Positions 34,078 through 46,261 of a stretch of DNA of 64,000 bases are shown here, piece by piece. This DNA is from Morella rubra (taxonomy: Eukaryota; Streptophyta; Magnoliopsida; Fagales; Myricaceae): NCBI GenBank assembly GCA_003952965.2, contig CM025853.1:34420794-34484793 (forward strand), written 5' to 3'. Numbering within the stretch: the stretch's first letter is position 1; the number at the start of each line of letters is the position of its first letter. The notes below the pieces were generated by a model that had not been told where the DNA came from, ran no database searches, and worked only from the letters and a program-made list of their open reading frames with translations. The translations under genes were made by a program, and so were the position numbers.

Positions 34078-35297
34078 ATGGTTCGGGTCAAGCACCCAAT
34101 TGTGAAACATGCTCAAAAAAAGCCACTTTCTCCTGCCAAGTTATCTCAAAAACAACCTGGATCTCCTTTGTTTGAACCAGTCTCTAGAAGAACAAAGAGC
34201 CAATTTGCTCAAAGTTTCTCTCGAATGTTTAAAAGCAAAGAGAAACAACATGATACATCACCTAAAGGAGTACCTGCTTCAAAATTTCTTAATGCTGAAG
34301 CTGAGTCATATTATACAAAGAAATTCAGCTCCAAGGGTGTAATACTGGAGCGAAAAGTACTTCTAGACGAATTGACATACCTGAAGTTTACAGAAAAATT
34401 TATGTCAAGAGGATGAGAAGGGCTGCTCACCAAACTGATCCCTCCCTCTAAGGAGGTGGTAAGAGAGTTCTACTCAAACATCCATGCAATTTCTGATAAA
34501 ATTCCTTTGCAATTTATTTTTGTGGGACTTTTTTAGTTGTTGTTCCATCCTTTCTTGCACAATGCCTAGGTATCTCTATGGTGAATCGTCCTATTTTTCC
34601 TTATAATGCCTCCACTCGACCTTTTCTTAGCACAATGGCTTCATTATTTGTTGATAAGAACCTATGCTTTACAGCTAAAGAGTTTAGATTTCTACAAAAA
34701 AATTAGATCATTAGTAGAATTGTTTCTACTAATATATTTCCTACCAAATCTTTATCTCAACTATCATATGTGCTTATATGATACAAGTGTTTCAGCAATT
34801 TATTTCCTACCAACTCTTTAATTAATGATAGCATTGATTTGCCGTCTCATATATGTGCTCATATGATAAAAGTGTTTTAGTCTAACTCCACCACAAACTT
34901 GTTGCCTTACCCTTGCCTTATCATGAAGTTTCTCAATGCAATACCCTGAACCAAAGCAAATCCCATCAAGGCCCTAAAAAAACCATTTTCCTCCACTAGT
35001 CAAGGCCCAGTGAGTACTGATATGCATTATATTGTTAAGGCTTTGCAATTACTTATCGAAAGGTCCAATACCTCTTCATCTGTGCAATCTTCATTGCTTG
35101 CAACCCAAGAGACCTTAAAACTTAGTTTGACAAAAGTGATGAATGATGTTGTAACCATCTGCAAGCATTTGAATGTGATGGAAACTTAAGGCGCCTCAAG
35201 CATGGCTAGTAGGGTTGAGGGTCTTGAAAGTTTTGACTCACCTTCTGATGGAATGGCTATTACCTATTTCTCTTCTAATGTTGACAACTCCAACTAG
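34078..35297 (+). pseudogene. Env-like ORF (element A, forward)
   Basis: The ATG follows a possible splice acceptor. The basic N-terminus (VRVKHPIVKHAQKK, SRRTKSQFAQSFSRMF) leads to the shared domain: ILERKVLLDELTYLKFTEKF, then the VDKNLC region, IDLPSHICAHMIKVF and LLPYPCLIMKFL. A coil (MHYIVKALQLLIERSNTS) and an acidic Ser tail end at TAG 35295-35297. Stops (34414 onward) and frameshifts interrupt it. In SIRE elements the ORF 3' of pol is called env-like, but I see no clear signal peptide or membrane span. The shared domain resembles the 'putative plant transposon protein' family (PF20167). Confidence 0.65.
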
Positions 35298-35929
35298 TTC
35301 CCTTTGGCTCACTTCTTGCCAAAAGGGGAGTAGTATAGTTGCTTCTGTTGATCTTCTATTAAAACTTCTATTGTTCTATTATGTTCTTATGTTGAAATTA
35401 AAATTGGTCTGTATATTTGAACAACTTGGTTGGGATGATTGCTGGAGTAGGATGGTTTGTGGTATTATGGAGTTAGATTGCCTTATCTGGAATTGGATAT
35501 ATTTAGTTGTGTGTTGTTTGAAGTGTCTATTTTGCTTTTGATTGATATTTGGTAAGTTTATAATGCTTCCTTCTATTTGTTGAATTGCTGCATTTTTTTA
35601 AAAACATGCTAACACATAGTGGGAGAGCCCCTCTAACTCGCTAGGAATACTTGTCTTAGGGGGAGAGTGGTGTTTTTAAAAATGCTTATCCATAAGCAAA
35701 TAATTAACTCTTATGATATGTTGCTTTAATATGACTAATGAGGTTGAAGTTTGTGTTTTGCTGAGATGTTTTATGCAGGTCTTAGAAAATCTCAGGAATT
35801 TATAGAATAGGCTATGATAAAGTTCATAGGCTGGTCATATGTAAATGGGTTATGTGGTAGTGATCAACAAAATTCATGTCCTTAGGATTGAGATTTTTGT
35901 GTTTGTCAGTAAGTTACCAAAGGGGAGAT

Positions 35930-36812
35930 TGTTAGGGAATATTTTTAGTTGGTTGTACTTCGTAGGCAAGTTAGTTTTAATTTTTGAGATGTTAAGGTAA
36001 ATGAAGCTTCTTTGAAGAATTGAAGACAGCAGTAAAAAGACATATGGACGTGTTTTTCTATGTGGCAAGTCTGATTGAAGTAAGATTGGGATCAGTTAAC
36101 GCGAGCAGAAAATGCTGATTTTTTCCAGAGAAAAGTCAAGTCAGTTGGAAGTCAGATGCAAGTAAGACAGAATCGCGAATTGAAGTATTGTTGTAACAGG
36201 ATTTAGTTAGACCGTTTCTAACTAATTAAATGACGCAAAGAAGACCAAGAAGGCTTTAAACCTTCCACCTTTAACCTTGGAACACTCTCAGTATATAACC
36301 CCTTGATTTTATTATAATTCCTAACTTAGAAAAATCCAAAAAATTGTGCCCACAACGTAAAAACTCTCTCTTGAAACCTTCTGCCATTTTTCTGAGTGTT
36401 TGTTTGTATGAAATAAGAATGAAGCCTTGAAGATTTATTCCTTATCTTTAGGATTCTTAGTTCTATATCGATCACCATTGTTATTCCCAAACAAAATTCG
36501 AGATTTTCGGAAGTTGCTGAAATCTTGAAGGTCCAAGAGCCATGTTCGTGCATTTGCTGTTGTTGTGAGTTCGCAATGGAAGACGACAAGGTATGAATAG
36601 CAAGGTAAAGATTGTTAGCTTTTTGAATGGATGAGAGGTTCTCAATCCTTGCTATGGAGCAAATTCTAATGTTATATTTCGGGTAAGAAAATAGAGTGTT
36701 AGACTAGGATTTTGGGTATTCTTTAGTCTATGGATCACCTTGTATTTCGAATTTGAAAAGCTAGTGAAATATTTCCCTAGTGTACGGGCTTGGAGAGTTT
36801 TTTCTCTTTACA
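35930..36812 (+). repeat. Element A internal block: LTR 5' part
   Basis: It begins TGTTAGGGAATATT right after the polypurine tract (ccaaaggggagat, ending 35929). It covers about 880 of 1237 bp of the LTR and then breaks at about 36812 into minus-strand gag. Confidence 0.75.
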
Positions 36813-36814
36813 AA

Positions 36815-37565
36815 CAAGGCCATATCTTCTTCATCAAACATGTCATCTTCAGATTCGGAATCCTCTTCTATTGAATTCAATGCGATGTATTTTCCTTTCT
36901 TTGTTGTTGGAAAAGTCATTTCGTAAGTCTGAAGTGATCTTATGAGTTCATTTAGTTTGATGGAATCCAATATTTTGCTCTCTTCAATAGCTGTCACCTT
37001 AGGCCTAAATCTCTCTAGTAATGACCTCAAGACTTTACGAACTACTTTGGATTCAGACATCTTCTCGTCTAAGCTAAAACTTGAATTTACCAAGATGGTG
37101 AGTTTCCCATAAAAATCATCAAAGCACTCATCCTCTCTCATTCTAAGTTCTTCAAACTTAGAAATAATAATCTGCAATTTTGAGTCTCTGACAGCCTTGG
37201 TCCCATCATGGGTTGTACAAAGAATGTCCTAAGCTTTTTTTGGCATTTCACAATTTGAAATTCATATAAACTCCTCAGCCGACACACTAGTAAATATGAC
37301 ATTTAATCCTTTATTATTCCAACCTACTGTCTCTCTTTTACTTGTACTCCAAAGTTGTGAATCCTTTTCACTAGTGACCTCATTTACCGTAACAGTTGGT
37401 TTTTCTCATCCATTAGTCAAAGCTATCCAAACTCTGTCTTCTATGAATTTTAGGAATGCTCACATCCTAACTTTCCAATAAGCATAGTTTGACTTATCAA
37501 AAAATGGTAGAACACCTAGAGATTGACTCCTATCCAACTCTAATAATTGAGTCTAAAGAATCTAG
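36815..37565 (-). pseudogene. SIRE-like gag N-terminal part (element A, minus)
   Basis: The minus strand from the primer site (tggtatcaaag, 37562-37573 region) reads the VWIAL..T gag start. The long ORF 37177-36761 follows (ISKFEELRMREDECFDDFYG, KLTILVNSSFSLDEKM, RPKVTAIEESKILDSIKLNE). It matches the forward gag at 31270-31560, which lacks some of the FEELRMRE segment. It ends abruptly after EEDMALFVKR. Confidence 0.75.
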
Positions 37566-37583
37566 ATCTACTTTGATACCAAC

Positions 37584-38820
37584 AGAATGAAATGATTTAA
37601 GGCTTAACACAACACTAACTAAACCTAGAGGGGGTGTGGACAGGTTCTGCATTTTTTTCTTATAACTATTTGAACTTAACAATAAGTTTTTGCACAAGCT
37701 ACACAAAATCATAGTAGAAATTTCAACACACAAGATTACAGCAATATAAATTATAAAGCGGAATGTAAATCAAGTAATTCCGAATCTATATCCAAGATTC
37801 TTTAAAGCCAAAAACACCTGAACATTCAACTTGTTGTTCATGATTATCAACACTTAATCAAGAACAATATAAAGAAACCAATCACCACAAATAAACACTG
37901 ATCTTTTGGTAACGAAGAGAAAATCTCTTGGAAAAAAATTCCAAGAGAAAAAAACTCTCTGGGCCCATAGGACAGGAAAAGATTTCACTAGCTTTTCAAA
38001 TTCGAAATACAAGGTGATCCATAGACTCAAAAATACCCAAAATCCTAGTTTAACACTCTTGTTTTCTTACCCAAAATACAACATTCGGATATGCTCTATA
38101 GCAGGGATTAAGAACCTCTCATCCATTCGAAAAGCTAACAATCTTTACCTTGTTATTCATACCTTGCCGTCCTCCATTGCGAACTCACAACAACAACAAA
38201 TGCACGAACATGTCTCTTGGACCTTCAAGATTTCAGTAACTTCCGAAAATCTCGAATTTTGTTTGGGAATAACAATGGTGATCAATATAGAACTAAGAAT
38301 CCTAAAGAGAGGGGTTTAGATCTTCAAAGCTTCATCCTTAGTTCACACAAACAAACACTCAAAAAAATGGCAGAAGGTTTCTAGAGAGAGTCTTTACGTT
38401 GAGGTTCTGATGTTTTCTAAGTTCTGAATGATAATAAAATCAAGGGGATATATGTTGAGGGTGTTTCATGGTTAAAGGTGGAAGGTTCGAGGCCTTCTTG
38501 GTCTTTTTTGCGTCATTTAATTAGTTATAAACGATCTAACTAAATTTATTCTATTATAGTAGTGCTGCGATTCGCTATTCAATCTGACTTGCATTTGACT
38601 TCGAGCTGACTTGACTTTTCTCTAGAAAAAATCAGTGTTTTTTGCTCGCGTTAACTGATCCCAATCTAACTTCAATCACACTTGCCATACAGAAAAATAC
38701 GTCCAGATGTCTTTGTACTGTTGTTTTCAATTCTTCAAAGAAGCTTCATTTACTTTAACATCTCAGGAATTAAAGCTAACTTACCTACGAAGTACAGGCA
38801 ACTAAAAATATTCTCTAACA
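37584..38820 (-). repeat. Element A 5' LTR
   Basis: 1237 bp; on the minus strand it starts TGTTAGAGAATATTTT and ends TTTCATTCT. The right end abuts the target duplication ATTGG (38821-38825). Confidence 0.8.
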
Positions 38821-38961
38821 ATTGGAATATGTACAGAATTAGTTAACGCGGAAGTAGATGTTACTTTTTTCTTGAGAAATTCAACTCAGATGCAAGTATT
38901 ACAGAATCGCGACTTATACAACTACAGTAACAGATTTTGGTAACAACAATTCAAACTAATT
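38821..38961 (+). repeat. Family C LTR, middle piece
   Basis: This is a 141-bp piece of the C LTR trapped between elements A and B. It aligns with the reverse complement of about 51110-51240 in the inverted C LTR. It carries ATTGG (A) at its left end and TAATT (B) at its right end. Confidence 0.75.
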
Positions 38962-40118
38962 TGAACAACATAGTTTAAGATCCAATGTACTAGTAACCGA
39001 ACCTAGAAGGGAAGGTTGAATAGGTTGTCCAAATTTTCGGTCCTTTTAAATTCCACAGCTGCACAATCTCACAAGCTTATCAGCAAATTTCAAGGACACT
39101 ATACTATGCGGAATTACAAAATAATATGGACAAGATATACCGATTATTAATGCTACAATATGCTCAAGATTATCTTTCTTAATCAAAGACACGTATAATA
39201 ACAATTACAATAGCAACACTAAATCATCCATGAAATCACAATCACACAAGACAACACCAAAAGTGATGACGAAGAGAAAAACCACTTGAAAGAATCTTTC
39301 AAGAGGTAAAAACTCTCGGGCTGAAGGCCGGTTTAAGCGAATCCACTAGAAACTTCAAACTTGGTACACAGTGATCTATAAACTACCCAACACCCGTTGC
39401 TAGTCTATCCAATTGTACCTTACCTGGAATACAACATCCATTGCACCCTTGCAAGGAACGAGGAACTCTCTTCCATTTGAAGTCTGATTCCAAAAACCGA
39501 TCTACAGCCAAGCCAATCTTTCCAACACACCCACGTGCAATCACTTCTTCACAATTGGAACTCCCAATCTTGGTAGATCTCCAATAACCTCTGGAGTTAA
39601 CCTTCTTTAACAAGGTAAATCTTGTGATCGAAATCCAAACGAGATAAAGGGAAAAGAAAATCTCACAGGGTTTATTCTCAGTTCACTCACAACAAACTAT
39701 AAACAGTAACAGAGAGAATATCTTGAAAAGGCTCTGGCTGCTAGGTCTCTCAAAGTTTAGTTTTAGGAACGTAATGAATACTTTGAGAAAATGGTTTTTA
39801 TACTCTGGGGAGTTGGAGGGAAGGTTTTAACGAATTTATGAGATTTCTTGAATCTTAAGCGCATATGTTAAAAGCTATTACAACTTCTTCTGCTCAAACT
39901 ATAAGCAAACTCTGATCAATTTCGAGTACTTCACAAACATCACCGCTCTGACTTCACGTCAGTAAACTATACGCAGACTTCAATCAAACCTTAACCATTT
40001 CCAGACGATCACCAATTTGTTGAACCACTGGACTTGAGCAGGACTTCATTCAAACACGAATCTCAGGAATAACTAAGACACGTCATGAAGTTTTTACGCC
40101 AACTAAAATACATCTACA
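38962..40118 (-). repeat. Element B left LTR
   Basis: 1157 bp. On the minus strand it starts TGTAGATGTATTTTAG after the polypurine tract and ends with TTGTTCA at the target duplication. It matches the right LTR 48213-49396 as an inverted repeat. Confidence 0.8.
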
Positions 40119-40765
40119 ATCTCCCCTTTGGCGAACTTCATGACAAAAAAAAAATCAATTCCTAATGACATAAGTTCTGTTGATCACCACCACAGAACTT
40201 ATTTACAAAGAGACACACAACCTATACTAAAACATAGGCTAAACATATTCCTGAGATTTATTAACCTGCACACAGCAATCTCAACAAATACAAAATAACT
40301 CATAGAAACATTATAGTTAAGTGAGTATAAACATCAAATCATCAAATGAAATAACATAAGCATTAGAGTTAAATACCAATCCCCCCTAAGATAAGTATTA
40401 CCATAGGAGGTTCATCTCCCCTTACTAACAGCACAGCTTATAGAAACTTCATAATGATGATAAAAAATTAGCACAATCACAATGCTAACGTCAAGTAAAC
40501 CTTTAAGCATATAGACTAAGGCATTAGTTAAAGTTTACAAACTGTTATCAAAAACATAAACTAAGCACCATATTGTCCATCACAAAAACATGAAAACATA
40601 GCTAAGTCACCATAAGTTTTCAAAATCCAACCAACAAAAAGAATCAAATAGCAACCAACAAAAGATAACATAAACAACAACCCAAAATAACAACCACCAA
40701 ACCAAATCAAAAGGCTCCATTCCCCTCTAATTTTCTCCCCCTTTGTCAAGAAGGAGCCAAAGGGA

Positions 40766-42070
40766 CTACTCATCATCAGATGTATCTTCCTTAGCATCAT
40801 CACCCTCCCCACATCATTTCCTCTTCCTATTCTTCCTCCACATCCTCTTCCTTTACATCCTCTTCCTCCACATTGGCAGCAGTGGCAGCAGAATCCAGTG
40901 GATCCTCTTGAGAACCGTCAATGCTTGACTTCATCAATTTTAAGTGTTTTCTAATCAAGCCAACATCTGCCACTAGCTTCATCAAATCTAGTTTTAAAAC
41001 TTCTTGATTTGCAACAAGAGTGGACTGGACAGAGGCTGAGGAAGAAGATCTCTCAGTCAAGGGTTTGAAAGCCTCAACCATATATGCAATATCAGATTGC
41101 AGAGGACACGTCTAGAATAGATGATGGAATTGATTTTGAGTGACCCTTATGAGACTTACTTTGGCTGAGAGTGTGTTTACCAATAGTTTCAACTTTTTCA
41201 CGAGGTTCATCATGAGGAATAGAGATGAAATTAGCAGCAAGGAATTTCATGATCAAACAACTGTAGGGTAATCTATTTTTCGTAGATTTAGAATGAAAAA
41301 CTTTGACCATGTGTGCATAGATATGTCATGGTAAATCAATACGATCATTAACTAGAAAAGCATAGAGAAATCTCATTCTTTCAAATGATAAAGCTAAAAG
41401 ATGCCTATTCGGAAAAGATATTTGGGGAGACAATCCTGCTTAATATCAAGTGCTCAGAAGTAAAGCGTTTTGAAGTAAACTCTTTATCTTTAAAGTTCAG
41501 TTGTTGTTGAGCCAAGAATTTGCAATAACATTGGTAGATGGTTGATTTCTAGCCGAGTAGGGGTAAGTAGGTTTATGAACCCTAGGAATTCCTAAGCAGT
41601 GAGCTAGAATTGAAGGATCAACATCTATATGTTGACCACGAAAGTAGATAGTGAAAGATGCAAGAATCATTGAAATTGTGAATAAAATTTATGTACCACT
41701 GATTCTGATGGAGGCACAATGTGGGTTATCATAGACTCCAACCTGTGCTGTAAACCGTTTCAGCAACGTGCATCTCAGCAAGCTCTTCCCAATAGTACTT
41801 CTCTCTCAATGATTAAGAGTTTTGGTGCAAATTTGGTGGTAAATAGTTCCTCTGATTGAGCATTTAGAAACCGAGTGCTGTCATACTCTTCAGGTGGTGT
41901 AGGCGGTATCTTCGCCTTTCCTTTAGCGAGCCTTGTAAATCTCCTAAAGGGAGGTTCACTTGAGGAAAGCACTAGTACGTTTCTTTCAAGTTTGTGTGGG
42001 AAGAAGGCTGTTTGCCTGTCTCAAATTGGTTTTGAGCATGTTTGGCAGCAGCCTACTTGACACGTACCAT
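40766..42070 (-). pseudogene. Env-like ORF (element B, left arm)
   Basis: ATG complement at 42070-42068 follows a GCAG acceptor on the minus strand. The ORF contains RFTRLAKGKAKIPPTPPEEY and IIEREVLLG, then the RIDLP-type domain (in pieces), the coil MVEAFKPLTERSSSSASVQ and an acidic tail. Many stops interrupt it. It is the mirror partner of 46262-47573. Over the shared coil (41081-40990) it reads EVLKLDLMKLVADVGLIRKH. Confidence 0.7.
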
Positions 42071-42779
42071 CTGCTCAAAAATAAGATATTAATATTGAAA
42101 AAAAACTTTATTTTATAACATCCTTAACACACCAAGCTACAAAGCATTATAAATTGGAAATATTTAACAACAATTTCCATGAACTAAACTAAATAGAATT
42201 TTTAATAAAAGAATATCTCAAATTATTGTTTGAAAATTTTTTTGATTCACACACAAATCATGGGACCCAAAAGCATTTTATGAATGACCCATTAAAAGTT
42301 TTTAACTAGGTTACTTGAACCTAATTTTCTAGAATTACAAATTTCTTATATTTACTCATTGACCCACATGCTTTTAAACAATTTAAACTTATCTCCCCAA
42401 TCATAGTATACATTTAACCCGAATACACATATTATAACTAACCAACAATTTTTTGTTAATGAAAGCTGCACTTTAGAGTTAAATGAGACTTACTAACTCA
42501 ATACACTTAATAGAAGCAATTATTAATGAAATAGATAAGTAATTTCTCAAAAATTGACTTATTTGAAAAGAGGAAAAATATAGAAAACCTAAATTTCAAA
42601 TCTATCAAATAATCGACAAAAGATCGAATCTAGATTTCACAAATACATTTAATAGCATGAAAAGCACATGGAGAATGAGAAAAAAATACAAACCCATTCA
42701 TAAACAAACAACCCGAATCACTTTTTGGACCACATGTTCACAAACAAACAAATCTTCACATCTTAGATAATAATAAAAA

Positions 42780-42780
<1 letters not shown>

Positions 42781-42815
<35 letters not shown>
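42781..42815 (-). repeat. GA/TC microsatellite in env-like intron (left arm)
   Basis: The (GA)n tract is the TC tract of the putative env-like intron read on the minus strand. The donor GT is at 42822-42821 on the minus strand. Confidence 0.8.
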
Positions 42816-42819
<4 letters not shown>

Positions 42820-43649
42820 TACCTTATCCTTGACAAAGTGATTAAACAAAGCTTTGTGGAGAAAAAATTCAAACAAGAGCAAGTGGGGAGCAAGTGATGT
42901 GGACGGCGCTAGAGAGAAATGTTTGAACGGGGCAAAAGAGGAGAGAATGAGGGGAGTGTCGGCTAAAGGCTAGGTCAAGAGTGTCATTAAAGGTAATCTT
43001 GTAAATGTGGGTAAAAAGTGTGAATATGTTAGTGGGCTTTTAAACTCAAAACAACGTATTAAGATTTTAACATAAGACTACACGGGCTTGGGCTTTTATA
43101 TTCTCTAAAACTAGAAACACACCAAGCTTAGATACACATTGCCCATTGAACAAACACTTCGAAATTTTTAGTGCTTTCTCCATTGCTGCCGAACACGTTC
43201 TCTTCTGCCAGCAAAAATACATTCTAGTTCAAACGTTAGAGAAACTTCACATGAACTTCTTATCTCAGATAAATTTTCAGTAAGATAGAAAATTTAAAAT
43301 AAATTCTCTGAGACTATTACACAAACACCAAATGTTAAGACATATACCTGAGCACCGAACACTTTCTACCATTAACACAGTGGATATACAAACTATAGAG
43401 AAACACCATGTGGACTAAATATCACAATTTAATCACAAAAAATTACATTTTGCTGAATTTTCACAAAATCATCAAAAACTCTAGAAATTATCAGAATATT
43501 ATCTAAGAGCCTATTAGACTAACAAAAAAAATATTATTACACATGCATAACCAAAAGAAAACTAAATTTCTAAGATAATTGACAAATACCTACAGTTTGT
43601 TTCAAAAATTCAAATCTTGATGACAACTTTTAGTCTCTTTCTTTCTGCA

Positions 43650-44722
43650 AACTTATTTCCGATTTTTTAAGGAATTTAGTTTCTGATTTATAAGTTGAAT
43701 TTGCTGAGTCAATACACTTACTTGTAACATCAACTTACCAAACTTAGATTTTGAAATATCTTTGGAGTATGAGTAATCTAGCCTACTTCTGCTTTTCAAA
43801 AGATCATAACACTTTGGTTTAATGTGACCAAGTTTTCCACAGTTAAAGCAAGTAGGAATAAATCTGAAATTTTTAGTGTTTGTAGAAACAAAGCTTTTAG
43901 AAGAGATTACCTTGTTTACCTTACTAGGAGGTGCGAGTACAGTAAAATTATTCTTAGTCGCTGGCATAAATACCACCATATTTGAGGATGTGGGAACTGA
44001 TATCAAACTCCTCAGCAGTGGTTTCATCTATATTGTCAAAATCAGTAAACTCGTTAGATATAATAGATGATGTGAAAGCTACGAAGTTTACCTTATCAGA
44101 TTCAGCATTTTTATGGTCTGAAGAAATTGCATCAGACTCTGAATCTGAAAGAGATTTCATTGATACAGCTTTCCTTTTGACTTCAAGAAAGTTAGGCATT
44201 CAGTTTTAAAATGTCCAAACCCTTTGCATTCATGGCATTGTAACCCCTGGTCTGATTTCCTTTTGAATTCCTTTGCTTAGATTTAACCTTTGGTTTATTG
44301 TTCTTCCAACTTGGCTTGGTAAAAGGCTTCAAATTTGACTTTTGTCCTTTCCAATTTTTGTAATTTTTAAACTGGAACACTTTTTTGAATTTTTTGACAA
44401 AAAGTGAAATGTCATTTTCATCCATCTCGTCTTCAGAACATGCATCATCATCCATTACCTTCAAAGCAATGGATTTTTCATTCTTAGATGGAAGAAACCT
44501 CATTTCATATGTTTAAAGAGAGCCCACTAATTCATCGAGCTTGATTGAGTCCAGATTTTTACTTTCTTCAATGGCTGTCACTTTAGCCCTAAACCTTTCC
44601 GGTAAAGATCTCAAAATTTTATGGACGACTTTAGATTCAGGTATTTTCTCACCTAAACTAAAGCTACAGTTGACCAAATTTGTGAGTTTCCTATAAAACT
44701 CATCTAAAAAGGAGAATGTCAT
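43650..44722 (-). pseudogene. SIRE-like gag C-terminal part (element B, left arm)
   Basis: Reading from 44722: FLDEFYRKLTNLVNCSFSLG, then RAKVTAIEESKNLDSIKLDE, MDENDISLFVKKFKKVFQF and a Lys-rich stretch. The order fits SIRE gag. An intact CCHC knuckle, CFNCGKLGHIKPKC, lies at about 43850-43807 and a C-terminal coil follows. The long coiled coil before the knuckle, present in A, is deleted here but is the part kept in the right arm (44723-44918). Confidence 0.75.
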
Positions 44723-44918
44723 GATACTTAAGAAATTTGATTGTATTGAAAAAGAGAGAGATGAGCTTGTTAATAAATTATTAGAACAAAGTCAGAAGAT
44801 TCAAGAGCTTACCGTGACAAATAAAACCCTTGAAGATCAAGTTATGAGGCTAACCAAGGAGCTAGAACAAGCTGATATTCAGATAAAGAAATGTAATTTT
44901 TGTGTGACTAAACTGTGA
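44723..44918 (+). pseudogene. SIRE-like gag coiled coil (element B, right arm)
   Basis: The segment starts LKKFDCIEKERDELVNKLLE and continues QELTVTNKTLEDQVMRLTKE, then CNFCVTKL and a stop. It is homologous to 32030-32175 in A (VEKERDELAEKLVEK). It starts exactly at the palindrome centre, so the right arm begins in mid-gag. Confidence 0.7.
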
Positions 44919-45519
44919 TATTTAGAATGCAATGGAGTTTCTCTATAGTTTGTATATCCATGTGTTAATGGTGGAAAGTGTTCGGTGCTCAGGTATATGT
45001 CTTAACATTTGGTGTTTGTGTAATAGTCTTAGAGAATTTATTTTAAATTTTTTATCTTACTGAAAATTTTTCTGAGATAAGAAGTTCATGTGAAGTTTCT
45101 CTAACGTTTGAACTATAGTGTTTTTTTGCTAGGAGAAGAGAATGTGTTCAGCAACAACGGAGAAAGTACTAAAAATCTCTGTGTTTGTTCATGGGCAGTG
45201 TGTATATATGCTTGGTGTGAGTTTAGTCTTAAAGAGTATAAAAGCCCAAGTCTGTGTGGTCATATGTTAAAATCTTCATACTTTATTTTGAGTTTAAAAG
45301 CCCACTAACATATTCACACTTTTTACCCACATTTACAAGTGTACCCTTAATGACACTCTTGACCTAGCCTTTAGCAGACACTCCCCTTCATTCTCTCCTC
45401 TTTTGCCCATTCAAATATTTCTCTCTAGCGTCGTTCACATCACTTGCTCCCCACTTGCTCTTGTTTGAATTTTTTTCTCCACAAAGCTTTGTTTATCATC
45501 ACTTTGTCAAGGATAAGGT

Positions 45520-45522
<3 letters not shown>

Positions 45523-45551
<29 letters not shown>
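45523..45551 (+). repeat. TC microsatellite in env-like intron (right arm)
   Basis: The donor GATAAG|GTACAAATC at 45517/45518 precedes the tract. The acceptor TTGAGCAG ends at 46261, immediately before ATG 46262. The layout is identical to that of A and the left arm. Confidence 0.75.
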
Positions 45552-46261
45552 TCCTTTTATATTATGTAAGATGTGAAGATTTGTTTGTTTGTGAACATGT
45601 GGTTTCAAAAGTGATTCGGGTTGTATGTTTATGAATGGTTTGTATTTTTTTCTCATTCTCCATGTGTTTTTCATTCTATTAAATGTATTTGTGAAATCTA
45701 GATTCAATCTTGTGCCAATTTTTTGATGGATTTAAATCTAGGTTTTCTAAATTTCCATCTTTTCAAATAAGTCAATTTTTGAGAAATTACTTATCTATTT
45801 CATTAATAATTGTTTCTATTAAGTGTATTGAGTTAGTAATTGTCTCGTTTAACTCTAAAGTGCAGCTTTCATTAACAAAAAATTGCTGGTTAGTTATAAT
45901 ATGTTTATTCGGGTTGAATGTATACTATGATTGGGGAGATAAGTTTAAATGTTTAAAAGCATGTGGGTCAATGAGTAAATATAAGAAATTTGTAATTCTA
46001 GAAAATTAGGTTCAAGTAACCTAGTTAAAAACTTTTAATTGGTCATTCATAAAATGCTTTCGGGTCCCATGATTTGTGTGTGAATCAAAGTTTTTTTTCA
46101 AACAATAATTTGAGATATTCCTTTTATTAAAAATTCTATTTAGTTTAGTTCATGGAAATTGTTGTTAAATATTTCCAATTTATAATGCTTTGTAGCTTGG
46201 TGTGTTAAGGATGTTATAAAATAAAGTTTTTTTTCAATATTAATATCTTATTTTTGAGCAG

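Larger units (their letters stand above)
27867..38820 (-). mobile_element. Element A: pol-less SIRE-like retroelement with inverted internal copy
   Basis: The ends are LTR termini and the flanks carry an exact 5-bp target duplication ATTGG (27862-27866 and 38821-38825). Overall orientation is minus: 5' LTR 37584-38820, gag start (about 37565-36815), then a forward-oriented block (about 30680-36812), then env 5' intron and env tail (30680-30250), 3' polypurine tract (29661-29673) and 3' LTR (27867-29660). The forward block is nearly a complete element by itself: LTR 3' part, PBS, gag, spacer, env-like ORF, polypurine tract and LTR 5' part. No protease, integrase or RT is seen in either orientation. 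Confidence 0.75.

Noticed and set aside
38821..38961. A solo fragment or separate element between A and B
   Set aside because: It is the missing middle of the C LTR, as shown by alignment with the inverted C LTR and by the target duplications at its ends.
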